The position numbers and the translations under genes are program-made. Positions 51,868-61,402 of a DNA stretch of 64,000 nucleotides are shown here, one piece after another. The notes below the pieces were generated by a model that was not told the DNA's origin, did not search any database, and was given only the letters and a program-made list of their open reading frames with translations. Positions within the stretch are counted from its first letter, which is position 1. Every line of letters begins with the position of its first letter. Location: the NCBI GenBank assembly GCA_029266455.1, contig JAQSWV010000005.1, positions 18,271-82,270 on the forward strand. The letters run 5' to 3'. Source of the stretch: Nocardioidaceae bacterium. GTDB lineage: Bacteria; Actinomycetota; Actinomycetes; Propionibacteriales; Nocardioidaceae.

Positions 51868-53244
51868 GTGCGGCTGGCGATCGTGGGCGGGGGCGGTTTC
51901 CGCGTGCCGCTGGTCTACCGCGCGCTGATCGCCGACGACCACGACCGGCGGGTCACGGACGTGGCGCTGCACGACACCGATCCGACCCGGCTTCGCGCCG
52001 TCTGCCGGGTGCTGGAGGGACTCGCGGCCGGGCAGCCCGGCGCGCCCCGCGTGTCCGCGGGCACCGACCTCACCGAGGCGCTGCGGGGGGCGGACTTCGT
52101 CTTCTCCGCGATCCGCGTCGGCGGGCTCGAGGGCCGGGTCCTCGACGAGCGGACGGCGCTGGCTCAGGGCGTGCTGGGTCAGGAGACCACCGGGGCGGGC
52201 GGGGTGACGTACGGGCTGCGGACGGTGCCGGTCGCGGTGCGGCTCGCCCGCGCCGTGAAGCAGGTCTCGCCGCAGGCGTGGGTCATCAACTTCACCAACC
52301 CGGCCGGGATGGTCACCCAGTCGATGGCCGCCGCGGACGGGGGTGGCCTGGGGGAGCGAGTGGTGGGGATCTGTGACTCGCCGGTCGGGCTGATGCGACG
52401 GGTGGCGCAGGCCCTCGGCATCGAGCCGGGCAGAGCCCGCTTCGACTACGCGGGGCTCAACCACCTCGGCTGGCTGCGACGCGTCGAGGTGGACGGGCAG
52501 GACCTGCTGCCCGACCTGCTGGCCGGCGAGTCGCTCACGTCGACCGAGGAGGGCGCGTTGTTCGGCACCGACTGGCTCCGCACGCTCGGAGCCGTCCCGA
52601 ACGAGTATCTCTGGTACTGGTACTTCACCGCGGAGGCACAGCGCGCGGCGCAGGCGGCAGCCGCCACCCGGGGCGAGTACGTGGCCGAGCAGCAGACCCG
52701 CTTCTACGCCGGTGCGGCCGACGCCGACCCCGCCGACGCGCTCGTGTCATGGGAGCGGGCCCGCCGCGACCGCGAGCTCTCGTACATGGCGGACAGCCGC
52801 GCGGCGGGCGCGGCCGGGCGCGCCGGGGCTGACCTCGACGGTGGCGGCTACGACCGGATGGCGCTCGAGCTGATGCGCGCCATCGCACACGACGAGGCGG
52901 CGACCCTGGTTCTCAACGTCGCCAACAACGGCACGCTCGCCGGGTTGTCGGACGACGCGGTGGTCGAGGTGCCGTGCGCGGTCGACGCCGACGGCCCCCG
53001 CCCTCTGCCGCTCGCTCCGCTCGACGGCCACCAGCTCGGCCTGGTGCAGTCGGTCAAGGCGGTCGAGACCACCACGATCGAGGCCGCCCTGACCGGGTCG
53101 CAGCGACTGGCCCTGCTGGCCCTCGCCACCCACCCGCTCGTCGACTCCGTCACCCGGGCCCGCGCGATCCTCGACGCCCAGCTGGCCGCCGTACCCGCGC
53201 TCCGCTCGTTGTTTTCGCAGGGTGGGCTGCGAAAGCGGCACTAG
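51868..53244 (+). CDS. GH4-family 6-phospho-glycosidase-like enzyme
   Basis: A 458-residue protein from GTG 51868, with GTG 51859 as alternative. GH4 signs are the NAD-binding VRLAIVGGGGFRVPLVYRAL, GADFVFSAIRVGGLEGRVLDERTAL, LGQETTGAGGVTYGLRTVPVA, VINFTNPAGMVTQSM, GICDSPVGL, GLNHLGWLRRVEV and VEVPCAVDADGP. GH4 enzymes use NAD and Mn to hydrolyse 6-phospho-glycosides by redox elimination. Here no PTS is nearby to supply a phosphosugar; the PfkB kinase divergently transcribed from it could do so. Substrate unknown. Confidence 0.93.
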   Translation: MRLAIVGGGGFRVPLVYRALIADDHDRRVTDVALHDTDPTRLRAVCRVLEGLAAGQPGAPRVSAGTDLTEALRGADFVFSAIRVGGLEGRVLDERTALAQGVLGQETTGAGGVTYGLRTVPVAVRLARAVKQVSPQAWVINFTNPAGMVTQSMAAADGGGLGERVVGICDSPVGLMRRVAQALGIEPGRARFDYAGLNHLGWLRRVEVDGQDLLPDLLAGESLTSTEEGALFGTDWLRTLGAVPNEYLWYWYFTAEAQRAAQAAAATRGEYVAEQQTRFYAGAADADPADALVSWERARRDRELSYMADSRAAGAAGRAGADLDGGGYDRMALELMRAIAHDEAATLVLNVANNGTLAGLSDDAVVEVPCAVDADGPRPLPLAPLDGHQLGLVQSVKAVETTTIEAALTGSQRLALLALATHPLVDSVTRARAILDAQLAAVPALRSLFSQGGLRKRH

Positions 53245-53264
53245 CCGGGCGCTGCAGCACCCGG
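53245..53264. terminator. Short hairpin between GH4 gene and pncA
   Basis: CCGGGCGCTGCAGCACCCGG forms a near-perfect palindrome (one mismatch) at the end of the GH4 gene, before the convergent pncA. It may act as a bidirectional terminator. Confidence 0.45.
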
Positions 53265-53306
53265 GAGGCGCAGCTTACGCACTGGTAGTGCGGACGCCGG
53301 CGCGAC

Positions 53307-53897
53307 TCACTGGTCGTCGGACGGCGCGGAGAGGTCGCCCCGGGTCTCCACGCCGGCGGCGTCGAACGCCTCCAGGGTCGCCCCGAAGCGGTCGGGCGCC
53401 ACCGCCGCGGTGAGATCGAGCAGCACGTGCGTGCGAAAGCCGGCCGCAGCGGCGTCCAGCGCAGTGGCCCGCACGCAGTAGTCGGCGGCCAGGCCACACA
53501 CCTCGACCTCGTCGACGCCGCGTTCGCGCAGCCAGTCGGCCAGCGGCTCGTCGTCGAGCGTGGAGCCCTCGAAGCCCGAGTACGCAGCCTCGTGCTCGCC
53601 CTTGTGGAACACCGCGTCGAACGGCCGAGGGGCCAGTGCCGGATGGAACTCCGCGCCCTCCGTACCGACGACGCAGTGCGGCGGCCACGAGTCGACGAAG
53701 TCGGGCTCGTGCGAGAAGTGGTCGCCGGGGTCGATGTGGTGGTCGCGGGTGGCGACGACCACGGGGTACCCGCCGCGATCCTCACGGCCGAGGAGGCTCC
53801 CGATCCGCGCGGCGACCGACGCGCCACCGGTCACGGCCAGCGAGCCACCCTCGCAGAAGTCGTTCTGCACGTCGACGACGAGCAACGCCACAGTCAT
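53307..53897 (-). CDS. pncA: Nicotinamidase
   Basis: A 196-residue isochorismatase-fold protein. The start ATG 53897 lies 6 bases after AGGAGG; ATG 53903 would be too close to it. The catalytic triad is visible: D in LLVVDVQNDFCEGGSLAV, K in FHKGEHE and C in VCGLAADYCVRATALDAAAAGF; metal-binding histidines are in TRDHHIDPGDHFS. It converts nicotinamide to nicotinic acid. The gene follows pncB directly (stop and start overlap), giving a two-gene NAD salvage operon. Confidence 0.95.
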   Translation of the reverse strand: MTVALLVVDVQNDFCEGGSLAVTGGASVAARIGSLLGREDRGGYPVVVATRDHHIDPGDHFSHEPDFVDSWPPHCVVGTEGAEFHPALAPRPFDAVFHKGEHEAAYSGFEGSTLDDEPLADWLRERGVDEVEVCGLAADYCVRATALDAAAAGFRTHVLLDLTAAVAPDRFGATLEAFDAAGVETRGDLSAPSDDQ

Positions 53898-53899
53898 GG

Positions 53900-55261
53900 T
53901 CATACCTCCTTCGACTCGACCGGTATGGACTCGGCCGGCATGGACTCGGCCGGCATGGGCTCCGCCGGCATGGGCTCGGCCGGGATTGACTCGGTCGGGA
54001 TGGTCGGCCTGCCCGGTGAGAGACGCCGCGCGGACAGCGGCAGCTCGGAGCGCGACCGGTCGTGCCGCTCCCGCGACGCGGCCAGCGGCTCGTCCCAGAC
54101 CCGTTCGCCGGCGCGCATCAGCTGCACCTGCAGGGGACGACTGTCGGGAGCCGGACCGTCGACGGTGATGACCTCGGCCAGAGCGGTGCCGTCGTCGGCC
54201 AACCGGCGACACCCCCACTTCCGTCCGCCGATCGTCTCCTTGCGCGGGCTGTTCTTGGCCACCGGAAGCAGCTCCGCGCCGTCGTCGCCGACGCGCGCCA
54301 CGAGCTTGTAGACGAACCCACTGGTGGGCTGCCCGGAGCCGGTGACCAGCGAGGTGCCCACGCCGTACCCGTCCACCGGGGATGCCCGGAGCGCGGCGAT
54401 GGAGTGCTCGTCGAGGTCGCCGGTCACGATCACTCGCGTCGACCGCGCGCCGAGCGCGTCGAGCTCGGCCCGGACCTGGGCAGCGAGCTCGGCCAGGTCG
54501 CCGGAGTCGATGCGCACCGCGCCGAGGTCGGGGCCGGCCACGTCGACCGCGGTGCGGACGGCCGCCGGGACGTCGTAGGTGTCGATGAGCAGGGTCGTCG
54601 ACGCTCCCAATGCGTCCACCTGCGCTGCGAATGCCGCGCGCTCGCTGTCATGCAGCAGGACGAAGGCGTGCGCGCTGGTCCCGCTGGTCGGCACCGCCCA
54701 GCGCTGGCCGGCCCGCAGGTTCGACGTGGAGGCGAACCCGGCCACGTAGGCCGCCCGCGCGCAGGCGACGGCCGCCGCCTCGTGGGTGCGCCTCGACCCC
54801 ATCTCGATGCACGGCCGGTCGCCCGCGGCCCAGGTCATGCGCGACGCGGCCGAGGCGATCGCCGAGTCGTGGTTGAGAACGCTCAGCGCCAGGGTCTCGA
54901 GCAGCACCGCCTCGCCGAAGGTCGCCTCCACGGTGAGCACGGGGGAGCCGGCGAAGAAGGCCTCACCCTCGGGGTAACCCCAGACGTCACCACGGAAGCG
55001 GTAGTCCGCCAGCCACTCGAGGGTCGGCCCGTCGACCACCCCGGTCCGCTCCAGCCATGCCAGCTCGTCGGGCCCGAAGCGGAACTCGGCCAGCCCGTCC
55101 AGGAACCGGCCGGTGCCCGCGACCACGCCGTAGCGGCGACCACCCAGCAGGGAGCGCGTGAACAGCTCGAAGACGACACGCCGGCGGGCGGTCCCCGAGC
55201 GCAGCGCCCCCTGGAGCATCGTGAGCTCGTAGTGGTCGGTCAGCAGGGAGGTGGGGGGCAC
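53900..55261 (-). CDS. pncB: Nicotinate phosphoribosyltransferase
   Basis: A 453-residue enzyme from GTG 55261. It matches the NAPRTase family: TSLLTDHYELTMLQGALRSG, EFRFGPDELAWLERTG, FRGDVWGYPEGEAFFAGSPVLTVEATF, DRPCIEMGSRRTHEAAAVACARAAYVAGFASTSNLRAG, GTSAHAFVLLHDSE and VRIDSGDLAELA. It makes nicotinate mononucleotide from nicotinic acid made by PncA. The C-terminal ~30 residues are six proline-rich pentapeptides (IPTES, IPAEP, MPAEP, MPAES, MPAES, IPVES) absent from most homologues; their DNA is a 15-bp repeat at 53912-54001. Confidence 0.95.
   Translation of the reverse strand: MPPTSLLTDHYELTMLQGALRSGTARRRVVFELFTRSLLGGRRYGVVAGTGRFLDGLAEFRFGPDELAWLERTGVVDGPTLEWLADYRFRGDVWGYPEGEAFFAGSPVLTVEATFGEAVLLETLALSVLNHDSAIASAASRMTWAAGDRPCIEMGSRRTHEAAAVACARAAYVAGFASTSNLRAGQRWAVPTSGTSAHAFVLLHDSERAAFAAQVDALGASTTLLIDTYDVPAAVRTAVDVAGPDLGAVRIDSGDLAELAAQVRAELDALGARSTRVIVTGDLDEHSIAALRASPVDGYGVGTSLVTGSGQPTSGFVYKLVARVGDDGAELLPVAKNSPRKETIGGRKWGCRRLADDGTALAEVITVDGPAPDSRPLQVQLMRAGERVWDEPLAASRERHDRSRSELPLSARRLSPGRPTIPTESIPAEPMPAEPMPAESMPAESIPVESKEV
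53912..54001 (-). repeat. Six 15-bp repeats encoding pentapeptides at the pncB 3' end
   Basis: The reverse strand encodes six consecutive pentapeptides of the type (I/M)P(A/T/V)E(S/P). The repeats give a flexible acidic-proline tail directly before the pncA start; repeat number is likely variable. Confidence 0.85.
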
Positions 55262-55293
55262 GACCCCAGCCTATTGAGGCCGTGGGTACGGGC

Positions 55294-56727
55294 TCACAAC
55301 CCGTACGCCTCCAGGAACCGCAGCCACACCTCGCTGATCGTGGGGAAGCTCGGTACGGCGTGCCACAGCCGGTCTACCGGCACCTCGCCGACGACGGCCA
55401 CCGTGGCCGAGTGCAACAGCTCGGCCACGCCCGGTCCGACGAAGGTGACGCCGACCAGCACGCGGCGGTCCTCGTCGACGACGAAGGCGGCCCGGCCGGT
55501 GTAGCCGTCCCGGAACAGCGACGAGCCGGCCACCGCGATGTCCAGCTCCACCACCCGGGTGCGCAGCCCGGCCGCCTCGGCCTCAGCGGACGTGCGGCCC
55601 ACCCACGCGACCTGCGGCTCGGTGAACACCACCTGCGGCACCGCGGTGTGGTCGGCGGCGAGGGAGTACGCACCCCAGGCGGGCGGTCCGGCCGGAAGGT
55701 CGCCGTTGGCCCGGGCCACGATCACCGACGCGACGATGCGCGCCTGGTGCTTTCCCTGGTGCGTCAACGGCGCCCTGCCGTTGACGTCGCCGACTGCGTA
55801 CAGCCAGGAGCCCGCGACCCCGTCCACCAGCCCCTGGTCGTCGACCGCGAGCGTCTGACCCGGCTCGAGGCCGACGGTCTCGAGGCCGAGGCTGTCGGTG
55901 GCGGGTTTGCGACCGGTCGCAACCAGCAGCCGGTCGGCCTCCACCCGGGTGCCGTCGGAGAGGGTGAGGCCTACCCGCTCGCCGACGGAGTCGGCCTGCT
56001 GGGCCTTCTGACCAGTCACCACCGTGGCTCCCTGTGCCCGTAGCGAGTCGGCCAGCAGCTCGCCGGCGAACGGCTCGGCCCGCGCGAGCAGCCGGTCGTC
56101 GTTGACCACCGTCACGTCGGAGCCCAGGCCCAGGTAGACCTGCGCCATCTCCACCCCGACCACCCCCCCGCCGAGGATGGCCAGGTGGGCCGGTACCTCC
56201 GAGGCGCTCGTCGCGTCGCGGCTGCCCCAGTGCGGGGTGTCGGCGAGTCCTGCCACCGGTGGCTCCGCGGCCACCGAGCCGGTGGCGACCACGACCGCAA
56301 CGCCCGCCGTCACCCGGATGGTGCCGTCGGCACCGGCCACCTCGACCACGCGTTCGCCGGCGAGCCGGGCATGGCCGCGGAGGAGCTCGATCCCGGCCCC
56401 CGCTATCCAGTCCGCCTGGCTGGAGTCGTCCCAGTCGTGCGTGAACGAGTCGCGACGCGCGAACACCGCGGTCGGGTCGAGCTGCGCGCCCACCGCACCA
56501 TCCACGTCCCGGGTCGCGGACACCGCCTCCACCGGCCGCAGCAGCGCCTTGCTGGGGATGCACGCCCAGTACGAGCACTCGCCGCCCAGCAGCTCGTGCT
56601 CGACGACCACCGTGCTGAGACCGGCGGCCGCGGTACGTCCGGCAGCGTTCTCGCCGACCGGGCCGCCTCCGATCACGACCACGTCGACGGCTCGGTCATC
56701 GGAGGTCTGTCTGCTGGCACTCCCCAT
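55294..56727 (-). CDS. Flavoprotein disulfide reductase / pyridine nucleotide-disulfide oxidoreductase
   Basis: A 477-residue class-I flavoprotein from ATG 56727 (GAGGGTG upstream). It has the FAD loop [21 protein letters not shown], the redox-active pair in [13 protein letters not shown] (Cys-x4-Cys), the NAD(P) loop [21 protein letters not shown], the FAD-2 motif [23 protein letters not shown] and the C-terminal dimer domain ([39 protein letters not shown]). The final histidine position reads [11 protein letters not shown], where disulfide reductases have H-P-T-E-E; the exact catalytic base is thus partly altered. Substrate unknown; dihydrolipoamide or mercury-type activity cannot be assumed. 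Confidence 0.88.
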   Translation of the reverse strand: MGSASRQTSDDRAVDVVVIGGGPVGENAAGRTAAAGLSTVVVEHELLGGECSYWACIPSKALLRPVEAVSATRDVDGAVGAQLDPTAVFARRDSFTHDWDDSSQADWIAGAGIELLRGHARLAGERVVEVAGADGTIRVTAGVAVVVATGSVAAEPPVAGLADTPHWGSRDATSASEVPAHLAILGGGVVGVEMAQVYLGLGSDVTVVNDDRLLARAEPFAGELLADSLRAQGATVVTGQKAQQADSVGERVGLTLSDGTRVEADRLLVATGRKPATDSLGLETVGLEPGQTLAVDDQGLVDGVAGSWLYAVGDVNGRAPLTHQGKHQARIVASVIVARANGDLPAGPPAWGAYSLAADHTAVPQVVFTEPQVAWVGRTSAEAEAAGLRTRVVELDIAVAGSSLFRDGYTGRAAFVVDEDRRVLVGVTFVGPGVAELLHSATVAVVGEVPVDRLWHAVPSFPTISEVWLRFLEAYGL

Positions 56728-56764
56728 GCGGTCACCCTCGCACGACCTGCGCGACAATGCCGTG

Positions 56765-57061
56765 GTGACCACAGCACCGAGCGAGGTGGAGGAGAGTGAC
56801 GTCGACGAGCGGGTGCTGGCCGACGTCCCGTGGGTCACGGTGGTCTGGAACGACCCCGTGAACCTGATGTCCTACGTCGCGTACGTGTTCCGTACGTACT
56901 TCGGGTACTCCGAGGCCAAGGCCGACAAGCTCATGATGGCGGTGCACGAGGAGGGCAGGGCGGCGGTCTCGAACGGCAGCCGCGAGGCCATGGAGCGTGA
57001 CGTGCAGGCCATGCACTCGTACGGGCTGTGGGCCACGCTCCAGAAGGCCGACGCGTCATGA
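56765..57061 (+). CDS. clpS: ATP-dependent Clp protease adaptor ClpS
   Basis: A 98-residue protein; GTG 56765 chosen, with GTG 56762 alternative. The ClpS core [74 protein letters not shown] has the N-degron pocket NDP and MAVHEEG. It delivers N-end-rule substrates to ClpA/ClpC. It is divergent from the flavoprotein gene across 37 bp and overlaps the DUF2017 gene by 4 bp, a common actinobacterial pair. Confidence 0.96.
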   Translation: MTTAPSEVEESDVDERVLADVPWVTVVWNDPVNLMSYVAYVFRTYFGYSEAKADKLMMAVHEEGRAAVSNGSREAMERDVQAMHSYGLWATLQKADAS

Positions 57062-57651
57062 CGTCGGGTTTCACGCGGGCACGGCGTCGGGGGGTGCACG
57101 CGCGCTTCGACGTCGCGGAGGCGTCGCTGATCGTCTCGCTGGCCGGTCAGGTCATCGAGCTCCTGCGCGACGGCGTCCCCGACCCCCAGGTGACCGGCGC
57201 GGGCGAGGACCCGCTCGACGAGCTGGTCGGCATGTCCGGCCCCGTCACCCGGCCCGAGGATCCTGTCCTGCGGCGGTTGCTGCCGGACGGCTACTCCGAC
57301 GAGCCGGGATCCGAGGACGCCAATGCCGAGTTCCGCCGGTTCACCGAGCGCGGGCTGCGCGACGACAAGGTCGCCAATGCCGAGGCGGTGATCGCGTCCC
57401 TGCAGGTGGCCGGCGCCGACGCGGCCGCCGAGGACGATCCCGTGGACGTGGAGCTGGACCAGGCCGGGGTGCAGGCGTGGCTGCGCTGCCTCACCGACCT
57501 GCGGCTCGCCATCGGCACCCGCCTCGGGGTTGCCGATGGCGACGAGAGCCACTGGGAGTCCCTGCCCGACGACGACCAGGCGAAGGCCATGCACGACGTC
57601 TACGACTGGCTCGGTTTCCTCCAGGAGTCGCTGGTGCGCAGCCTGCGCTGA
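57058..57651 (+). CDS. DUF2017 family protein
   Basis: A 197-residue protein starting at ATG 57058, in an ATGA overlap with clpS. Conserved segments are [65 protein letters not shown] and [20 protein letters not shown] with [18 protein letters not shown] at the end. It is an all-helical, acidic, cytoplasmic protein. Function is unknown, but constant coupling to clpS in actinobacteria suggests a part in Clp-dependent proteolysis (inference). Confidence 0.93.
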   Translation: MTSGFTRARRRGVHARFDVAEASLIVSLAGQVIELLRDGVPDPQVTGAGEDPLDELVGMSGPVTRPEDPVLRRLLPDGYSDEPGSEDANAEFRRFTERGLRDDKVANAEAVIASLQVAGADAAAEDDPVDVELDQAGVQAWLRCLTDLRLAIGTRLGVADGDESHWESLPDDDQAKAMHDVYDWLGFLQESLVRSLR

Positions 57652-57759
57652 TCCGGCTGCCCGGCTGCCCGGCTGAGCAGGACCCCGCTCCGCGTCTCGC
57701 GATGTGGACGGGGGAGCCGCCGGTGCCGCGCTGCCTCGACCGGCTCGTACGCTCGCCGG

Positions 57760-58206
57760 GTGCTGCGCCTGGACCGGACGATCGCCGCCGCGATCGTCGA
57801 CCACGCGCGCCGCGACCATCCCGACGAGGCGTGCGGTGTGGTGGCCGGACCGGCCGGGTCGGACCGCCCGCTCCGGCACGTGCCGATGCTGAACGCCGCC
57901 CTGTCACCGACGTTCTACGAGTTCGACTCCACCGAGCTGCTGGCGCTGTACAAGGAGATGGACGCCCGCGACGAGGAACCCGTGGTCATCTACCACTCCC
58001 ACACGGCGACCGAGGCATACCCGTCGCGTACCGACATCGCGCTGGCCCAGGAGCCGAACAGCCACTACGTCCTGGTCTCCACGGCAGGGGGGGCGCACGA
58101 GGGGGAGGGTCTGCTGCCGTTGCGCTCGTACCGCATCGTCGACGGGGAGGTCAGCGAGGAGGAGGTGCGGCTCGTCGACGGAAGCGTGACCGAGGACACG
58201 GAATGA
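57760..58206 (+). CDS. JAMM/MPN+ metalloprotease, Mec+-like (CysO-cysteine hydrolase)
   Basis: A 148-residue protein from GTG 57760. The JAMM motif is complete: E23 in DEACGVVAG and HSHTATEAYPSRTDIALA, which gives H-x-H-x10-D. It is encoded directly before CysO- and CysM-like genes. In Mycobacterium, Mec+ releases cysteine from the CysO-cysteine adduct. The same role is expected here from the gene order. It starts about 100 bp after DUF2017. Confidence 0.94.
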   Translation: MLRLDRTIAAAIVDHARRDHPDEACGVVAGPAGSDRPLRHVPMLNAALSPTFYEFDSTELLALYKEMDARDEEPVVIYHSHTATEAYPSRTDIALAQEPNSHYVLVSTAGGAHEGEGLLPLRSYRIVDGEVSEEEVRLVDGSVTEDTE

Positions 58207-58258
58207 AGCACCCCTCGGCGGTGGTTTCCTCTGGTGACGACGAGGACAGGGAGTTGGT

Positions 58259-58531
58259 ATGGCGGTCGAGGTGAGGGTCCCCACGATCCTGCGCACGTAC
58301 ACCGGCGGCGACAAGGCGGTGCGCGGTGACGGGGGCACGCTGGCGGAGGTCTTCGACGACCTGGACGCCCGGCATCCCGGCCTCAAGGGGCGGGTCGTCG
58401 AAGAGGGCGACTTGCGCCGGTTCGTGAACGTCTACGTCAACGATGAGGACGTCCGGTTCACGGGTGGGCTCGACACGTCCTTGTCGGACGGTGACACCGT
58501 CGTGATCCTACCGGCAGTCGCCGGCGGCTGA
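58259..58531 (+). CDS. cysO: ThiS/MoaD-like sulfur carrier CysO
   Basis: A 90-residue ubiquitin-fold protein from ATG 58259. It begins VEVRVPTILRTYTGGDKAV and ends TVVILPAVAGG; the C-terminal di-glycine is needed for thiocarboxylate formation. The long hydrophobic FVNVYVNDEDVRF strand is typical of MoaD/ThiS/CysO. It passes sulfur to CysM-bound aminoacrylate or O-phosphoserine-derived intermediate and is later cut by the JAMM protein. Confidence 0.95.
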   Translation: MAVEVRVPTILRTYTGGDKAVRGDGGTLAEVFDDLDARHPGLKGRVVEEGDLRRFVNVYVNDEDVRFTGGLDTSLSDGDTVVILPAVAGG

Positions 58532-59488
<957 letters not shown>

Positions 59489-59500
59489 CGGTCCGACCGC

Positions 59501-60856
59501 TCAGCGTGCCATCGCGAGGAAGTCGCCGTGCGTGCCGTATCCGAGCACCCGCTCGCACCAGGGTGAGCCGTCGAAGGTGAGCATCAGCTCGGCGCCCGGC
59601 CCCGATCCTGGTGGCAGGGCAAGCAGCTGCGGGTGCGGGATGTTGGTGCCGTACGGCGCCGCCAGCGTGCCGACCGGTCGCATCTCCAGGTCGTAGACGG
59701 GGTAGCGCCGGCCCCGGCCGTCGCTGGCCAGCAGGCGCCATGTCCCCTCCACCCGCGCCAGTATCGGCCCCTCGCAGTGGTCGAGCGACGTGTCCGCGCC
59801 CACCAGCTCGAGGCTCTCGCCCCAGGCGCCGCCCCTGGGCCCGGCTGCCAGGGCGGGATGGAAGTCGAAGGGCGACTGCGAAGGACTCTCCACGAAGCCG
59901 ACGAGCCATCGACCGTCGATCCTCGTGGCGCAGGGATCCCAGGCACTGTGCACGGTGGGCGCGGCGAAGGGTTCCGAGTCGAGCACGTGCACACCCGACA
60001 GCACGTCGAGCCCGCACTCGGCGTACCTCAGGCGTACTCCGGTCTTCGGGTCGAAGTCGCCCCACGAGCTCACCATGACCCGGGCCCGGTCACCATCCAC
60101 CACCACCTGACCCGCATGGTCACCCAGCAGCAGCCCGTCACGACGCCAGAACAGGTGGGCCACCTGCGTCAGCTGCCCCGGTGCAGCCGGGTCGAGGCTG
60201 AAGACACCCCAGTGCGCCTGCGGGAAGAAGCCTGTCCCGGCGCACGTCATGGTCAGGTAGTAGCGCCCGTCGCGGACGTAGGGGGTGCCGTCGGCGTGCT
60301 GCACGAGATGCGGATCGCGGACCCCCACCATGCCGAAGGGCCCCGCGCGGACAGCCCCCACGGCCGCGGTGCCGCTGATCGACCCCCAGGCGTACGAGTG
60401 CGCCGCCAAGGTGGCGGGGTCCCGTAGGTCGAACGCCCGGGCCACCTGCCGTCGCTCGGTCGCCACCGCCTCCCAGCCGGCACCGCTGTCGACCACCGCG
60501 GTCACGGCGTTCTCGCACAGCACGAACGCCATCCGGCGGACCCGGCCCCGCACCCTGGCACGCGCCACGGCGCGCTCGCTGCCGTCGCGCACGAGCACGA
60601 TGCGTACCCGTCCGCTGCCCGCATGCAGGTCCACCCGCACGCCGTCCCCCTCAGCGGTGAGCAGTCCGGCAGTCAGCTGGGCGGTCGGGCCCAGCACGTC
60701 GATCTCGATGGCGGCGAACGGCGCGGGCGGGGAGGTCCCGGTGTGGTGGACGGACTCCATGGGAGCGGCAGCGGCTGCCTGCTGCTCGAACCCGGGGGAC
60801 ACGAGGGCGAACGGCCGGGACCTCGCCACCATCGTGAACGACGGCTCCGCAGGCAT
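59501..60856 (-). CDS. GH43-like five-bladed beta-propeller protein
   Basis: A 451-residue protein from ATG 60856; ATG at residue 9 or 33 are alternatives. The second half follows the GH43/GH117 propeller layout with an acidic residue in each key blade: D in GVRDPHLVQHADGTPYVRDGRYYLTMTCAG, D in SAWDPCATRIDGRWLVGFVESPSQ and E in HCEGPILARVEGTWRLLASDG, then YGTNIPHPQLL and LTFDGSPW. The first ~150 residues look like a separate beta-rich domain. No signal peptide, so it may act on cytoplasmic sugars or be exported otherwise. It is a lone gene; substrate unknown. Confidence 0.7.
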   Translation of the reverse strand: MPAEPSFTMVARSRPFALVSPGFEQQAAAAAPMESVHHTGTSPPAPFAAIEIDVLGPTAQLTAGLLTAEGDGVRVDLHAGSGRVRIVLVRDGSERAVARARVRGRVRRMAFVLCENAVTAVVDSGAGWEAVATERRQVARAFDLRDPATLAAHSYAWGSISGTAAVGAVRAGPFGMVGVRDPHLVQHADGTPYVRDGRYYLTMTCAGTGFFPQAHWGVFSLDPAAPGQLTQVAHLFWRRDGLLLGDHAGQVVVDGDRARVMVSSWGDFDPKTGVRLRYAECGLDVLSGVHVLDSEPFAAPTVHSAWDPCATRIDGRWLVGFVESPSQSPFDFHPALAAGPRGGAWGESLELVGADTSLDHCEGPILARVEGTWRLLASDGRGRRYPVYDLEMRPVGTLAAPYGTNIPHPQLLALPPGSGPGAELMLTFDGSPWCERVLGYGTHGDFLAMAR

Positions 60857-60945
60857 CGGGTGAGGCTACCGAGTCGAGCGCGGCATGCGGTGGCGTGGCC
60901 CGGCGGAGTGGCCCGGCGGAGTGGCCCGTCTGGCAAGGTGACCAT

Positions 60946-61380
60946 GTGCAGGTCAGCGAGACGGTGGATGTCGCGGCGGCGCCGGACCGGGTGTGGGCCG
61001 TGCTGGTCGACGTCGAGTCCTGGCCGACGTGGACCGACTCCATCGAGTCGGTCCGTGCACTCGACGGTGCTCCGACGGCGATGGCCGAGGGGAGCCGGTA
61101 CGAGGTGAAGCAGCCGCGACTGCCGAAGGCCGTCTGGGTGGTCACCGAGCTGGTGGACGGTCGTTCCTTCAGCTGGTCTGCTCGGGGACCGGGGCTGGTG
61201 TCGTTCGCCGAGCACCGGGTCGAGCCCAGCGATGGCGCCAGCAGGGTCACGTTGCTCTTCTCCCAGGAGGGGCCCCTGGCCCGTCCGGTCAGTGTCGCCT
61301 TCGGGGCCATGGTGCGCCGATATGTCCGGATGGAGGCTGCCGGTCTGAAACGCCGCAGCGAGGAGTCGACGACCGGCTGA
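60946..61380 (+). CDS. SRPBCC-fold protein (polyketide cyclase/dehydrase-like)
   Basis: A 144-residue protein from GTG 60946. The start of the START/SRPBCC fold is clear: VQVSETVDVAAAPDRVWAVLVDVESWPTWTDSIESVRAL, then GSRYEVKQPRLPKAVWVVTELVDGRSFSWSARGPGLVSFAEHRVEP and a final helix. Such proteins bind hydrophobic ligands in a deep pocket; the ligand is unknown. It is read in the same direction as the PRPP synthetase gene, 22 bp downstream. Confidence 0.9.
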   Translation: MQVSETVDVAAAPDRVWAVLVDVESWPTWTDSIESVRALDGAPTAMAEGSRYEVKQPRLPKAVWVVTELVDGRSFSWSARGPGLVSFAEHRVEPSDGASRVTLLFSQEGPLARPVSVAFGAMVRRYVRMEAAGLKRRSEESTTG

Positions 61381-61402
61381 GCCGTCCCGTTAGGCTGCCT
61401 GC

